Source: Saprospiraceae bacterium (lineage in GTDB: Bacteria; Bacteroidota; Bacteroidia; Chitinophagales; Saprospiraceae). Taken from it: 25,365 bases of DNA. Of this stretch, positions 14,835 to 23,888 are shown one piece after another. A program made the position numbers and the translations under genes. Location of the stretch: NCBI GenBank assembly GCA_016715405.1, contig JADKAE010000037.1, positions 1 to 25,365 on the forward strand, in the 5' to 3' direction. How positions within the stretch are numbered: position 1 is the first letter of the stretch; every line of letters begins with the position of its first letter. Below the pieces are notes generated by a model that saw only the letters and a program-made list of their open reading frames with translations, ran no database searches and was not told the origin of the DNA.

Positions 14835-15548
14835 TTATTTAGAGTTTAAAGCATTTGCCCCTGTGTCGCCTAATCGCAGCCTTTGCGTTAAGCTGAATAC
14901 CCTGTCGTTTGTTCGCCACCGTTGCCGCCCGTTGGGCGTGGCCTCGACGTTCGTAAAAATCAATTCCTTATTGATTAAGTCGGCAGGCCCGGCGGTGATG
15001 TTTACGCCCATTAGCAGCGTCCCGGCGTAAAATCGGATATTCCCTGTTATGCCGCCGCCTACTTGCTGCCCTTGCTTGTTCACTTCCCTAACCGCCCCAG
15101 TGCCCCGGATACGCAAAATCTTGTCTGCTTGGCCGTCCTGCTTAAACGTATAGAACCCCTGGCAGACGTTCGCCGTATCGCAGGGCGCAAGGTTTGCTAT
15201 AAATCTTTCCTCGCTTAACTGACGGTAAGTCTTTCCGGTGTACAACACTAACAAGTCGGAAATATCAGCCGTCGCCCGGTTTACCCGGCCTTGCTGCATA
15301 AGGATTAGATGCCCTTGTGAAAGGTACGCGTTGGCCTGCACTGCGATATTGAATAAGTAATTTATCAGCGTTGCCGTGTCGAGTGGCTCAGATACCGCCG
15401 CCGTGCTTGCGCCGTTGTCGGCGTTAAATTGGCCGTACAACTGCAAAAGGCTGTCGTTGTAGGGGATAACGTTTAGGCTGTCGGCGTTTTCGTAGCTTTG
15501 CGCCGAAGCAAAGGCAGGTAGTAGTAATAAAAAAAGTATCTTTTTCAT
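14835..15548 (-). CDS. signal-peptide late protein (237 aa)
   Basis: Begins with a clear Sec signal peptide (MKKILFLLLLPAFASA, cleavage before QSYEN). The mature part has helical stretches (LINYLFNIAVQANAYLSQGH) and then a beta-rich part with GTGAVREVNKQGQQVGGGIT and FYAGTLLMGVNITAGPADLI, reminiscent of phage fibre text. The start is preceded by AAAAAAGCAAAACA, close to but not equal to the early signal. It overlaps the previous gene by 4 bp. A periplasmic or virion protein is likely; function unknown. Confidence 0.68.
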   Translation of the reverse strand: MKKILFLLLLPAFASAQSYENADSLNVIPYNDSLLQLYGQFNADNGASTAAVSEPLDTATLINYLFNIAVQANAYLSQGHLILMQQGRVNRATADISDLLVLYTGKTYRQLSEERFIANLAPCDTANVCQGFYTFKQDGQADKILRIRGTGAVREVNKQGQQVGGGITGNIRFYAGTLLMGVNITAGPADLINKELIFTNVEATPNGRQRWRTNDRVFSLTQRLRLGDTGANALNSK

Positions 15549-15919
15549 TGTTTTGCTTTTTTGATTGTGATTGTTTCGCCGGGTTCCATGAGTTCGGCAA
15601 CAAGGTTTACTAAATACGCGATAATTGAACTTTTGTCATATTCCGAAATCCACGACGTGCCGAGGTGAGATTCTACCGACTTTATGCCAATATCTATATA
15701 TTTAATACTCGGCCCGCTGGTTGTGATTTCATCCAATTCATAGAGCGGATGTAAATTCGGCTTGTACGGTAATTGTTCAAATTTGTCCAGACTGTAAATT
15801 GTCGCCGTATCGACAGCAGGTTGGTAACTTTGCGCCCGTGCGCCTATAACGCCGATTACTATACAAGCTAACACCATAATTAGCAGATGCCAGCGGTTAA
15901 ATTTTGTTTTACGTTCCAT
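15545..15919 (-). CDS. signal-anchor/signal-peptide late protein (124 aa)
   Basis: Residues 10-30 form a hydrophobic signal segment after a basic start (MERKTKFNRWHLLIMVLACI, then GVIGARAQ), with likely cleavage after ARA. The mature region is acidic and then helical (SSIIAYLVNLVAELMEPGET) with a basic tail. Its stop overlaps the start of the next signal-peptide gene, so the pair is probably translated together. Function unknown. Confidence 0.65.
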   Translation of the reverse strand: MERKTKFNRWHLLIMVLACIVIGVIGARAQSYQPAVDTATIYSLDKFEQLPYKPNLHPLYELDEITTSGPSIKYIDIGIKSVESHLGTSWISEYDKSSIIAYLVNLVAELMEPGETITIKKAKQ

Positions 15920-15936
15920 GTTTTTTTTGTTTGCAA

Positions 15937-17025
15937 TTATTTACCCTGAATTGTGATGTAATTAAACTCAAACGTCAGGCCCTCATATGGCGCGCCGGTC
16001 ACGTTTACGACTATCGAACATCCCGTCGTGGAAGGCACAACATACAGGTAAGGCACAATAGACGCCGCGTTGGCGTTTTCCGGCATTAGCACCACCGCAG
16101 GCGCGTGATCGAAAGATGTGGCCCAAGTGAGTGTCACCCATTCCCCGGCGGTGAGCGTCGTGCCTGACGTAAACGAAATGCGCCCAGCCACGTCGGAGCT
16201 ATGCGCGTCGGTAATGCTTGCGCTTCTGCCCGTTCCGGCGTTCGCGTTTGTCCCGATAGTCACGCTGTTGTCCTGCCCGGATAGTTGGCGAAATTTGCCC
16301 ATGCCTCCCACGTCGAGCGACTTTTCCGGGCTGGTGTCGTTGATGCCGAGGCCGGTAGCGTCTAATGTCGCTTTTGTGGAGTTATTCACCTGGTATACAA
16401 ACTTCCCGCCCGTGTCGGTGTCAAACTCAATGCCCGCGCCGCCCTGCAACCTTGCGCCATATCCTCCCACTGTCGCATTATCGCTAAGGTTTAATCCGGC
16501 AGAGGTGCCGGTGTCGTCTAATCCTGTCAGCGATAAATTTCCGGCTCCATCCATTTGCATAGATACAAAGTGATCCCCTACCCAGTCTCCAGCGCTGATG
16601 CGTAAAAATACTGTGCTGTCGTAGTTTAAAATGCCCTGTACAAAGTTTGTAAAATAGTCATCTGTATAGATTAACCGGTAATTGCCCCATGTGTCCCAGT
16701 CGGAACTATATCCTTTTTCTTCGTACCACGTCAACCCAGGGAGGGCCGTAGCGCTACCTTGAAACCGTAGCGTAGAATCTGCCGGAACTGTCGCCGTTCG
16801 ACTCCCTGTGAACGTGTCATTTACTGTATAAAAGTTGTCGGTTGCTATTTGCGTTAAATCGTACTGCGTGGCCAACTTCGTAGAATCAGCCGCCACCATG
16901 ACCTTATCCGTTGCCGCCGCTGTGGTTGTCATGCCATACCCCGCCTCTATGGTCGCCGTATTGCCGTCTGTAATGCTTTGCGGCGTGCCGGAGGAACCGG
17001 CGAGGTGAATCACCAAGTCCGGCAT
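15937..17025 (-). CDS. tail fibre, C-terminal part
   Basis: An open frame of 362 codons with typical fibre text. It has short Gly/Thr/Asn-rich repeats, LGINDTSPEKSLDVGG (the common fibre motif of the LGIGTTSPxxxLDV kind), and a beta-rich C-terminal domain ending in FEFNYITIQGK. The ATG at 17025 is probably not the true start. Removing one G near 17020 joins the frame to the segment upstream, PAATPGLIGAGTVTADA, giving ADLVIHLAGSSGTPQSITDG. It therefore looks like the distal half of the gene that begins at 18420. It should form the receptor-binding end of the tail. Confidence 0.7.
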   Translation of the reverse strand: MPDLVIHLAGSSGTPQSITDGNTATIEAGYGMTTTAAATDKVMVAADSTKLATQYDLTQIATDNFYTVNDTFTGSRTATVPADSTLRFQGSATALPGLTWYEEKGYSSDWDTWGNYRLIYTDDYFTNFVQGILNYDSTVFLRISAGDWVGDHFVSMQMDGAGNLSLTGLDDTGTSAGLNLSDNATVGGYGARLQGGAGIEFDTDTGGKFVYQVNNSTKATLDATGLGINDTSPEKSLDVGGMGKFRQLSGQDNSVTIGTNANAGTGRSASITDAHSSDVAGRISFTSGTTLTAGEWVTLTWATSFDHAPAVVLMPENANAASIVPYLYVVPSTTGCSIVVNVTGAPYEGLTFEFNYITIQGK

Positions 17026-17997
17026 CTGCGGTGACCGTACCGGCGCCTATAAGACCTGGCGTCGCTGCCGGTATTCCGAGGCACATGGTTCAACGACGTG
17101 GAGGGTTTTGGGCGGGGCGGAAAATAATAGGGAAAGGGAAATTTATCCCAACATTATCTGTAGTTCCATCGAGAACCCAATAAGAATTAATCCCCCCGGT
17201 TTTTGGGACCGTTGTAATATGCAAATCAAAATTACCCCTCACTGATGTTGCATTATAAGAAATCAAGAGATCCATTTTCAAGAATGTGTATAAAGCGATA
17301 GCCGTATTATATAAATGATTTACTATAATTCTATTTACGTCTTGCCGGATTAATTATGTATTTGCCTTAAAATATCACGGTGTTTGAGGCTGCCAAGCGA
17401 AACGTGTAATTTATAAGCTAGGTTGGATTAATTGTGCCAATCCTACGTTTCCTTCAACTAAAAGCCCGTTTGGCAAGCGCCTGCATGTTGTTCCGCTGTA
17501 TGTGTTCCGCCTATTACTGCCCCCGCTCCCTCTACATCTATAATTTATTTTGCGGGTGCAATAAGTGGTGCCGAAAATCCAAAAAAAACTACATTTCCCG
17601 TACCTGTTTTTATTCTAAATTTCTCAGTTCCAAGCCCTATGGCAAAGTCACCCGCTTCGTAATTCCAAAAACCAAATGCGTTTGTATACGGAGATGTGTA
17701 AGTTGAGCCGGTAAAAAAAATACTAGCGCCATCGCTGTCTGTTGTACCTGTGTGTTGAGATTTAAAATCAGATTCTGGCGGTTCCCGTTCCTGTTGTATT
17801 TAGCAATAGCATCAAGCGTATTAGTAGCAGAGTTTTTGTTATTTGTTAACTCTTTTGTTTGTATTATCCCACACAAAATCCGCGTCGTCGGTAAGTTGCG
17901 CATTCGCAATCGTTAAAGGTATACGCGGTCCGACGTAAACGCCCCCGCAGCCGGAGGATATAAGTCCACCGCGTGCCGTTGTAAAATTCCGGTAATC
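17026..17997 (-). pseudogene. tail fibre middle, broken by many frameshifts
   Basis: No frame stays open, yet fragments of one fibre protein follow each other across frames. In order they are VFRYNTSVGLPEFYNGTRWT, GVYVGPRIPLTIANAQLTDD, NSATNTLDAIAKYN, SDGASIFFTGSTYTSPYTNA, FGFWNYEAGDFAIGLG, IIDVEGAGAVIGGTHTAEQH, NVG-GTINPT-YKLHV and PAATPGLIGAGTVTADA. Most breaks are repaired by one base at a short homopolymer (for example GGGG near 18020 and GGGGG near 17950); a TAA also interrupts one frame near 17550. Fragments in correct order argue for one original gene from 18420 to 15937. Either the sequence is poor here or the gene has decayed. Confidence 0.7.
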
Positions 17998-18420
17998 CTA
18001 CCGATGTATTATATCTAAACACCCCGCCACGCCTGTCGGCCTCTGCGCCGTCGTACCCGTCGCCAGCCGCCAGCCGCCGGTGGAGTAGTCGTAAAACGAG
18101 TAACCCGCTACCGTCACCCCGCCCAGGGCTAAGAGCGTGCCGTCATCGCTAAGAACGCCGTCGGCCAAAGTGTAGGTGCCCGTGGCGCGGGGGATGCGGC
18201 CCGGGGTCAAAGAACCGGTGTGCGTTCCAAATAAAATACTATCCATTTTAGTCCACACCGCCACGCGGTTAGTATCTGACGTAATTACGTGTTCTGTGCT
18301 GTCCGGCGCAAGCTCCAACTGTTTGAGGCGCAAGCGGGTCGGGCTTGTTTGAGCTGTCACCGCTTGCAACCCCAAGACCAAAAACAGTACTATAATGGAA
18401 AAACGAATGAGTGTTCTCAT
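17998..18420 (-). CDS. tail fibre, N-terminal part with signal-like sequence
   Basis: Starts MRTLIRFSIIVLFLVLGLQA, a Sec signal-like segment with a likely cleavage after VTAQ. Then SPTRLRLKQLELAPDSTEHV and the fibre-like DSILFGTHTGSLTPGRIPRA, and SDDGTLLALGG. The frame ends after VAGC because one G is missing from GGGG near 18020; a fifth G continues it as GVFRYNTSVGLPEFYNGTRW. The ATG overlaps the TGA of the preceding gene (ATGA). A signal peptide on a fibre is unusual for a cytoplasmically assembled phage. Confidence 0.7.
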   Translation of the reverse strand: MRTLIRFSIIVLFLVLGLQAVTAQTSPTRLRLKQLELAPDSTEHVITSDTNRVAVWTKMDSILFGTHTGSLTPGRIPRATGTYTLADGVLSDDGTLLALGGVTVAGYSFYDYSTGGWRLATGTTAQRPTGVAGCLDIIHR

Positions 18421-18860
18421 ACCATGAATTTAACTACTACCAATTCCTTATTGCCGTCGCTGTCCGTGTCAAACTCTAAACCAAAAACGAGGTCAGCGCC
18501 GGAAATCACATAATCGTAAGACGCCCCGTAAGTCTGATAAATGCCGTTGCGGAAAACGAAAAGCCCGTCCGTATTTGCCGGAGGTGTGCCGCTGTTTATC
18601 GTAATCTTTACCGTAAACTCCCCGGCGTCCGGCCTGAATATCTGCCGCAGCCATGTACAACGGCACGCCAGCGCCAATTCGTACATCGAAACCGGGTCGG
18701 TAACTATCCATGACCCCGCCGGAAAGTCCGTTTGTACCGTTGTACTGACAACTGTTATACTTGTATCGCCCGCCTCTATGTCAGCACCAAGCTCAAACCC
18801 CTGAACGCTCCCATCGGGTGACATCACAATCACATCATCGCCCGCGTTCCATAGGATCAA
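18417..18860 (-). CDS. tail tip protein, C-terminal part
   Basis: A frame of 147 codons (first codon TTG at 18860; an internal ATG begins MSPDGSVQGF). It reads LWNAGDDVIVMSPDGSVQGF, then ELGADIEAGDTSITVVSTTV, a beta-rich phage structural sequence. Dropping one C near 18850 joins it to the end of the preceding frame, giving IDIAAPGVDLWNAGDDVIVM, so it is most likely the C-terminal domain of the tail tip protein rather than a separate gene. It ends in ATGA overlap with the fibre gene. Confidence 0.65.
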   Translation of the reverse strand: MILWNAGDDVIVMSPDGSVQGFELGADIEAGDTSITVVSTTVQTDFPAGSWIVTDPVSMYELALACRCTWLRQIFRPDAGEFTVKITINSGTPPANTDGLFVFRNGIYQTYGASYDYVISGADLVFGLEFDTDSDGNKELVVVKFMV

Positions 18861-20939
18861 CGCCCGGCGCTGCTATGTCTATTGTCGTAATCGTGCTGCC
18901 CTCTGTTATTATCGTTGTTGTTGTCGTGCCCGCCACGTTAGGGATAACAAAGCCCGTAACGCCGTGCGTATCGGGTAAAGACGGCAGATCGCCGTTGGGG
19001 CTAACAATAGGCGGGGTAGGCGGAGGAGGCCCGGCGTGATCGCGTATGATGCCGATATTAGGAACTATGCCCGTCGTATCTCTGCTTATCAAAAACCATT
19101 CGCCCGACCAGTCGTGGCGATTAATATCGAAAGAACCGCCCAGGAATATGTAGTATTCATCACCTGTAAGCGTAATATGCTTGTATCTGTGATGCGCTTG
19201 GTATACGCCGTTGAGCGTGGCCAAAAAGCGCTTTACGGGCGTCTTTTGCGCTCCCATTACTTCCTCACCTAATAGCTGCCCTAGGTCCCGATAGGTGCCG
19301 CTTTGGCCTAATCGCCACTGTTCACCCGTTGCCCATGCCAACCCTCCCCACACTTCCACAGCGCCCAGCGCCGCCGATGTTGGGCCGGTGCCGAAAAGTA
19401 CTTCTAATTCTAATTTTTCGCTGTTGGTCGTGGTTGGGTTGAAAAGACTATATTTTTTCGTTAAGTAGTTATCCTCAATCGTGCCGCCCACCAATACCTC
19501 AATTTGCGTATTAAAAAAACTCCAATACTCTGTATAATCCAGTGTATTGGGACGGTTCCAAGCCAGTAACGCACCTCATCAATAGCTACAAACATTTCCA
19601 GATCGCCGCTTTCAGGTAGCAGGGGAGTGATAATATCAAACTGCATGGTATACAGTTGATTATCAACCGTTATCATATTTGGATAAAATTCGTAATCGCT
19701 TGCCGTTGTTGTCCACTCGATTTGTCCAAATGAAAACCCGGCGTTGGGGCTAAAATACGCCGTCCGGCGCAAGTAGTACGTGCCTACCTGAATGCGTACC
19801 GCAAAGCGCAGATGGGTATAATCAAAGTTGGTTGTATAGTCTAATCTGTAATTGAGTTGCCCGCGTACCCGGAGGCGCGCCGTGCCGTTGACGTGGTTTA
19901 TCTCGCTATACGTTTCGGGGCTTGTATAGCCTTCGTTCCATTCCCAGTCGTGCCCCAGGCTTTGCGTATCGAAGTGTTTGTAATACACCTCTACCAGATT
20001 GAGAGGCGCAAACCACTTATATAGGCTACCAGACAATAGCACCATATCCGACGTTCCCGCCGTCCATTCGTTGTCGGTCTGGCTTTCCTCTGTCCATGTG
20101 GCTAACTGCGTATCGCTACTAACCGCGTGCGTATAGTCCTTTGTGTAGGTGTGATAGTAGGCAGCGGTCGGAGCGCCGGAGCGGTAGCGGTATTCATTTA
20201 TTTGCACAAAGGTATATCTACCTTCCGACCACATAAAACGACAATTAAGCGTGGTGCAAAAGTCCTTCAAAACGTCGTAACAGTTAGCCCGCTTTATCTC
20301 TCCGTTACTGTCTATGTATTTATAGATGCGCGTGTCAAGTCGGTAATACTGCAACACATCGTCGGTTGTTAGACTTACTGTCGTGTTTTCTTCTTCCCAA
20401 AAGAATACCCATTCTAAAATAATATCGCTGGCATTAGCATAGCCAAAATCAATTAGCCCAATTTCGTCTACCAGCTTAAGTAGGTGTACTTTCCATGTGT
20501 TTTTGCCTTCAATGGCAGGTACGTAGTCCTTTGTTTTCATCCGGCCTATGCCGTCCACCGCCCGGACTTCCAGAATCGGCGCGGAGCCGTAGCCCTTGTT
20601 TTCTTGCGTTACCAAGTCGGAGAGAATAAACCCCATCCAATATAAATCGCCGTTTTTCTCAATTTTTAGCTTAAACGTTTCTTCACCCGCAGCTACCAGG
20701 GCGTTCAGAAAACCAAAGACAGTTGAATCTATAATTAAGTTGAGGACGCAAGTAGAGGTAAGAATAGGGTGAATCCGGCTTTTGCCTTCGCCCTCCCAAT
20801 CGAATTTAATACTTTCGACTGTCATTGTACCGGCGGCCCCGCCGTACCCGTCCTGATCAATCGTGACGGTGTATTCGTCGTGATCCCCCGCCGCGTTATA
20901 TGGCGCGCTTAGATATGTACCTGTTAAGCGCGTCGCCAT
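18835..20939 (-). CDS. distal tail / tail tip protein with -1 frameshift
   Basis: The first frame (start 20939, overlapping the tape measure stop as TAATG) covers about 476 codons of beta-rich sequence with Trp/Tyr clusters, such as TVESIKFDWEGEGKSRIHPI and SAPILEVRAVDGIGRMKTKD. The second frame, in the -1 phase, continues TQIEVLVGGTIEDNYLTKKY to 18835. Between them is U-UUU-UUA (19512-19518) in the correct register for -1 slippage. Alternatively, one base is missing upstream (19545-19590), because the -1 frame already reads AWNRPNTLDYTEYWSFFNTQ there. Position directly after the tape measure gene is that of distal tail and baseplate hub proteins. Confidence 0.7.
19512..19518 (-). promoter_or_regulatory. 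possible -1 ribosomal frameshift site U-UUU-UUA
   Basis: The heptamer is in the X-XXY-YYZ register of the first tail tip frame, and slippage leads exactly into the open -1 frame. No stimulatory structure was established. A sequencing deletion nearby explains the data equally well. Confidence 0.35.
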
Positions 20940-23113
20940 TAGCCGATTCGGTTTTTGCGCGTGTTTGCGCGTTGCATAATCAAATACAGGTCATCGCCGG
21001 AAACGCGGGTAGTTAATTCCATTTGGTTACTAGCGCCGATTATGTCAGGCAATTTGCGAAGTGGAATAATAGCCTCCGGCCCGGCTTCGCCGACGAGGCC
21101 AAGCGTTGGCCCGGTAACGATGCCGCCTGTTGCAAATTCCTGCACTCTACCGCCTTGTTTTTGAAGCGAAGATCGCACATAAGAGGCAAGCGCAATAAGT
21201 GCCACGCCCGCCGCAATGGCTACGTAGGGGTTTAGTGATTCAAGTGCGATTTGTACAGCGATAAGGCCAATACCAAGCTGGATTAATATTTTACCAACCT
21301 CCTGAACAATACCCAAAAGCGCATCTAAAAGAATATAACCCAGGTTAGCAGCTTTGCCAACTCCCGCCGCAAAACTTCCCAGGGCTTCGCCAAAAGCAGC
21401 AAGGCCGTTTGATATACCCGTTTCTATCGCCCTCGATATGCGATCCCCCGCATCGGCCATAGCCGCCGCCACTTCCAGTACCTTTAATTTAGATTCAGTT
21501 AATACGTTGCTATTTTTTTGCATTGCAGCGTCGAGGGCTTCAACCTCTCCGCGTATCCCCTGAAAAGATTCGGCCATGTCGGTATTAATCCGCTCTGTTA
21601 GGCCTAATATTGATTGATCGGTATTTTTTATAGTATCTGGCAGGGTATCAAATTCCGCTTTTAAGGCATCCGTTACCCGCTGAATAGAGGATAAATCTAT
21701 ATTGTCCTCACTTAGTGTTAAGGTAGGGATAAAAGGTATTTCAAGCGGTATTGGCTCTTGTAGTCCGGTTGTTTCTACCTTCGTCGGCTCGCTTATAGCT
21801 CCGCCCCCCGCGCCAAGTTTAGGCAACGCAGCAGCCTTTGCCCCGCCCGTCGCATTACTTATGAACTCGCTAACCGTCGGCAGCTTTCCGGCGGTGGCTG
21901 CTTTTGCAAATCCATCCCGGTAGGCATTAGCCAGACGTTCACCCTCTGTAACCGCTAAACCTATCGGATTGCCTTTTTTTATAAACTCTCCAAACGACTT
22001 AACAGCGCCGGAAAAGTCACCTTCGCCGATCTGCTTAAATCCGTTTGCCAGGGCTTGCGCCGCCTCTTTGAAAATCGTTATCACTTCGCCAATCGCAGCC
22101 ACAGAACCCAGCACGCCGCCCCGGAATTGCTCGTTGGTATTGTAGGCATAAATAAAGGCGCTGGCAAGTACTACAATAGCCGCAATTACCAAATTGATAG
22201 GGCTAAGTAGGGCGGTTATGCCGGATGCGAGCAAAGATATTACTTTGATAGCCGGGCCGATAGCGATAACCAAAAGCCCGATTTGTACGATTGCTTTTTG
22301 TTGTTCAGGTGTGAGCGCTTTAAATCCTTCGACTACCTTATTGACAAAGCCCGTGAGTTTTTCCAGTGTAGCCCCCAGGTTGATGCTTTTAGCTATCGCT
22401 TCGCCTAACGCCACGCCGCTTTCCTTTAGCCCGATACCAAAGTTTTCTATTTGGGTGGCTAATCCGCCTTGCGCGGATTGAAATGTTTCACTCGCTTCGA
22501 TAGCCTGAATAAGCCTATCGGTAAATTCTTTAGCACTGATTCCGGATGCCCGGATGGCCTCTACACTTGTAGTGCCAAATGCATCTTTTAAAGCAAGACC
22601 GACACTTGGCACGTTTTCAAGAATGATACCAATATCCTCTTGTAAAATTTTACCCTTGCTGTTTATTTGTGTAATCTGCTTAACGACAGCGGCCAATCCT
22701 TCCGCCCCGGCGTTTGACAAGGTAGCGGCCTTAGCAAATTGAGATATAGCATTTTCGGCCTCCTCCGCCTGAAATCCTACTGTTTGTAATTGTACCGACG
22801 CTTTGACTGCTTGATCTAAGTTAACCGACGGCTGCAAAGCAATCTTTCTAAGGCGCGTGAGTTGCGCCTCCGCTTCTTGTGCGCTGCCAGCGATAGCGGT
22901 AAGGCCATTTTTAAGCCCTTCAAATTGTGCAAAAGCCTGAACGGCGGCGGCACCGATGCCGGCGAGTGGAACAGATAGGCCAAGCGTCAGGGAGTTGCCC
23001 AGGTTGTTAGTCTGTCTTGCGAACGTCTTTAACTCCCGCTCTGCCGACTTCAAACCGGCTTGCAGCCCTTTGATCGTTGCGCCTATCCTTACATTCAGAT
23101 CGCCTATTGCCAT
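20939..23113 (-). CDS. tail tape measure protein
   Basis: A 724-residue protein opening with AIGDLNVRIGATIKGLQAGL and the tape measure domain pattern (QLTRLRKIALQPSVNLDQAV, GLAAVVKQITQINSKGKILQ, EDIGIILENVPSVGLALKDA). Hydrophobic segments at about 270-325 and 615-665 are normal for tape measures, which enter the membrane at ejection. Between them lie helical stretches. The C-terminus has GGIVTGPTLGLVGEAGPEAI, the conserved end of many tape measures. It follows the tail chaperone frames directly with a TAATG overlap. Tail length would be set by its helical parts; at 724 residues it implies a fairly short siphovirus tail. Confidence 0.93.
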   Translation of the reverse strand: MAIGDLNVRIGATIKGLQAGLKSAERELKTFARQTNNLGNSLTLGLSVPLAGIGAAAVQAFAQFEGLKNGLTAIAGSAQEAEAQLTRLRKIALQPSVNLDQAVKASVQLQTVGFQAEEAENAISQFAKAATLSNAGAEGLAAVVKQITQINSKGKILQEDIGIILENVPSVGLALKDAFGTTSVEAIRASGISAKEFTDRLIQAIEASETFQSAQGGLATQIENFGIGLKESGVALGEAIAKSINLGATLEKLTGFVNKVVEGFKALTPEQQKAIVQIGLLVIAIGPAIKVISLLASGITALLSPINLVIAAIVVLASAFIYAYNTNEQFRGGVLGSVAAIGEVITIFKEAAQALANGFKQIGEGDFSGAVKSFGEFIKKGNPIGLAVTEGERLANAYRDGFAKAATAGKLPTVSEFISNATGGAKAAALPKLGAGGGAISEPTKVETTGLQEPIPLEIPFIPTLTLSEDNIDLSSIQRVTDALKAEFDTLPDTIKNTDQSILGLTERINTDMAESFQGIRGEVEALDAAMQKNSNVLTESKLKVLEVAAAMADAGDRISRAIETGISNGLAAFGEALGSFAAGVGKAANLGYILLDALLGIVQEVGKILIQLGIGLIAVQIALESLNPYVAIAAGVALIALASYVRSSLQKQGGRVQEFATGGIVTGPTLGLVGEAGPEAIIPLRKLPDIIGASNQMELTTRVSGDDLYLIMQRANTRKNRIG

Positions 23114-23421
23114 TAGCTTGTGCCTTTTCGTTGTTTCATAAACGCGTCAATCTTTTCAAAGCGTTCTTTCTGTTCTTCGTATGTCAGCGGTCGGGATACT
23201 TGTAACTTTTCTTGGTTATCCCAGGGTAGGGGCAAAAGCTGCGTTACTTTCATCCGGTCGCCTCGCTTTAGTTGTATGTTTACCAGCGTGGCGGCCTGCC
23301 AGCGGGTTCGTTCCCATTCTTGCCGCTGTCGGGTTTCTTCTACTTCGAAGTAGGCTTCAATGGCGTTAAATAGGGTGCATAGCTCGCTATCCATGTAATC
23401 ACATAACCCCATCCCCAACAC
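23113..23421 (-). CDS. tail chaperone second frame (GT-like extension)
   Basis: The frame is open from upstream of the first chaperone's A9 run and reads KKKESDGEALTWERLEGLAV, then the ORF proper with LCDYMDSELCTLFNAIEAYF and EETRQRQEWERTRWQAATLV, a helical sequence with the WE/W-rich character of phage GT extensions. It is in the +1 (= -2) phase relative to the first frame. It has no good start of its own apart from an in-frame start at 23421, and ends with TAATG overlap with the tape measure. Expression as a frameshift extension is the likely route. Confidence 0.7.
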   Translation of the reverse strand: MLGMGLCDYMDSELCTLFNAIEAYFEVEETRQRQEWERTRWQAATLVNIQLKRGDRMKVTQLLPLPWDNQEKLQVSRPLTYEEQKERFEKIDAFMKQRKGTS

Positions 23422-23794
23422 GCCAACGGCTAACCCTTCCAGGCGTTCCCAAGTCAGGGCTTCGCCGTCGCTTTCTTTTTTTTTGCCTCCGATCCGTTTT
23501 GAGGTAATGACGTGCGAACGCCTCGTATACCTTCCCGGCTATTTCGGGGTCTGAATCAATCCAATCCCAAACGTCGCTTTCTTCAAATTCGGGTTGTGTT
23601 TTGTCTACCCGGCAGCCGTCAACAAAAGCATGGTATAAAAAAGAAATAGCCCGCTCCGTTGAGCTGGCCACCGTGCTTTCAAAGTCTTTACCTAATTGCT
23701 CCAGGGTCATGCCGTTGGCTTTGCAAAACTGATTAAGCATATAAGACCCCGTGTGGATAGGGCGCTTTTTTCCGCCCGCTTGAATGTAAATCAT
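23399..23794 (-). CDS. tail assembly chaperone (G-like)
   Basis: A 131-residue frame beginning MIYIQAGGKKRPIHTGSYML with the conserved middle EESDVWDWIDSDPEIAGKVY. Up to residue about 105 it is a regular helical protein. After the A9 run it changes to an Arg-rich tail (QKKRKRRRSPDLGTPGRVSR), which looks like out-of-frame translation. Position between the major tail gene and the tape measure gene is the canonical place of the G/GT pair, which coats the tape measure during tail assembly. Confidence 0.75.
   Translation of the reverse strand: MIYIQAGGKKRPIHTGSYMLNQFCKANGMTLEQLGKDFESTVASSTERAISFLYHAFVDGCRVDKTQPEFEESDVWDWIDSDPEIAGKVYEAFARHYLKTDRRQKKRKRRRSPDLGTPGRVSRWRVGDGVM
23476..23484 (-). promoter_or_regulatory. 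A9 slippery run between tail chaperone frames
   Basis: The coding strand reads GGC followed by nine A and GAAAG. A +1 or -2 shift here joins the two chaperone frames into one of about 227 residues. A -2 shift is known in the phage Mu tail chaperones. A miscounted A run (8 or 11 instead of 9) would also join them. Confidence 0.5.
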
Positions 23795-23888
23795 AGTTTT
23801 AGCTGTTTTTGGTGTAAAATGCGGGCGGGGATGTTGCTCTGGCCCCGCCCTGAAATTCGCCCTTGCGGTAAACGAGGAGAATAAATCT

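Noticed and set aside
15937..18420. Diversity-generating retroelement or invertase-driven fibre variation
   Set aside because: No reverse transcriptase, template/variable repeat pair, recombinase or crossover repeats are visible in the window.
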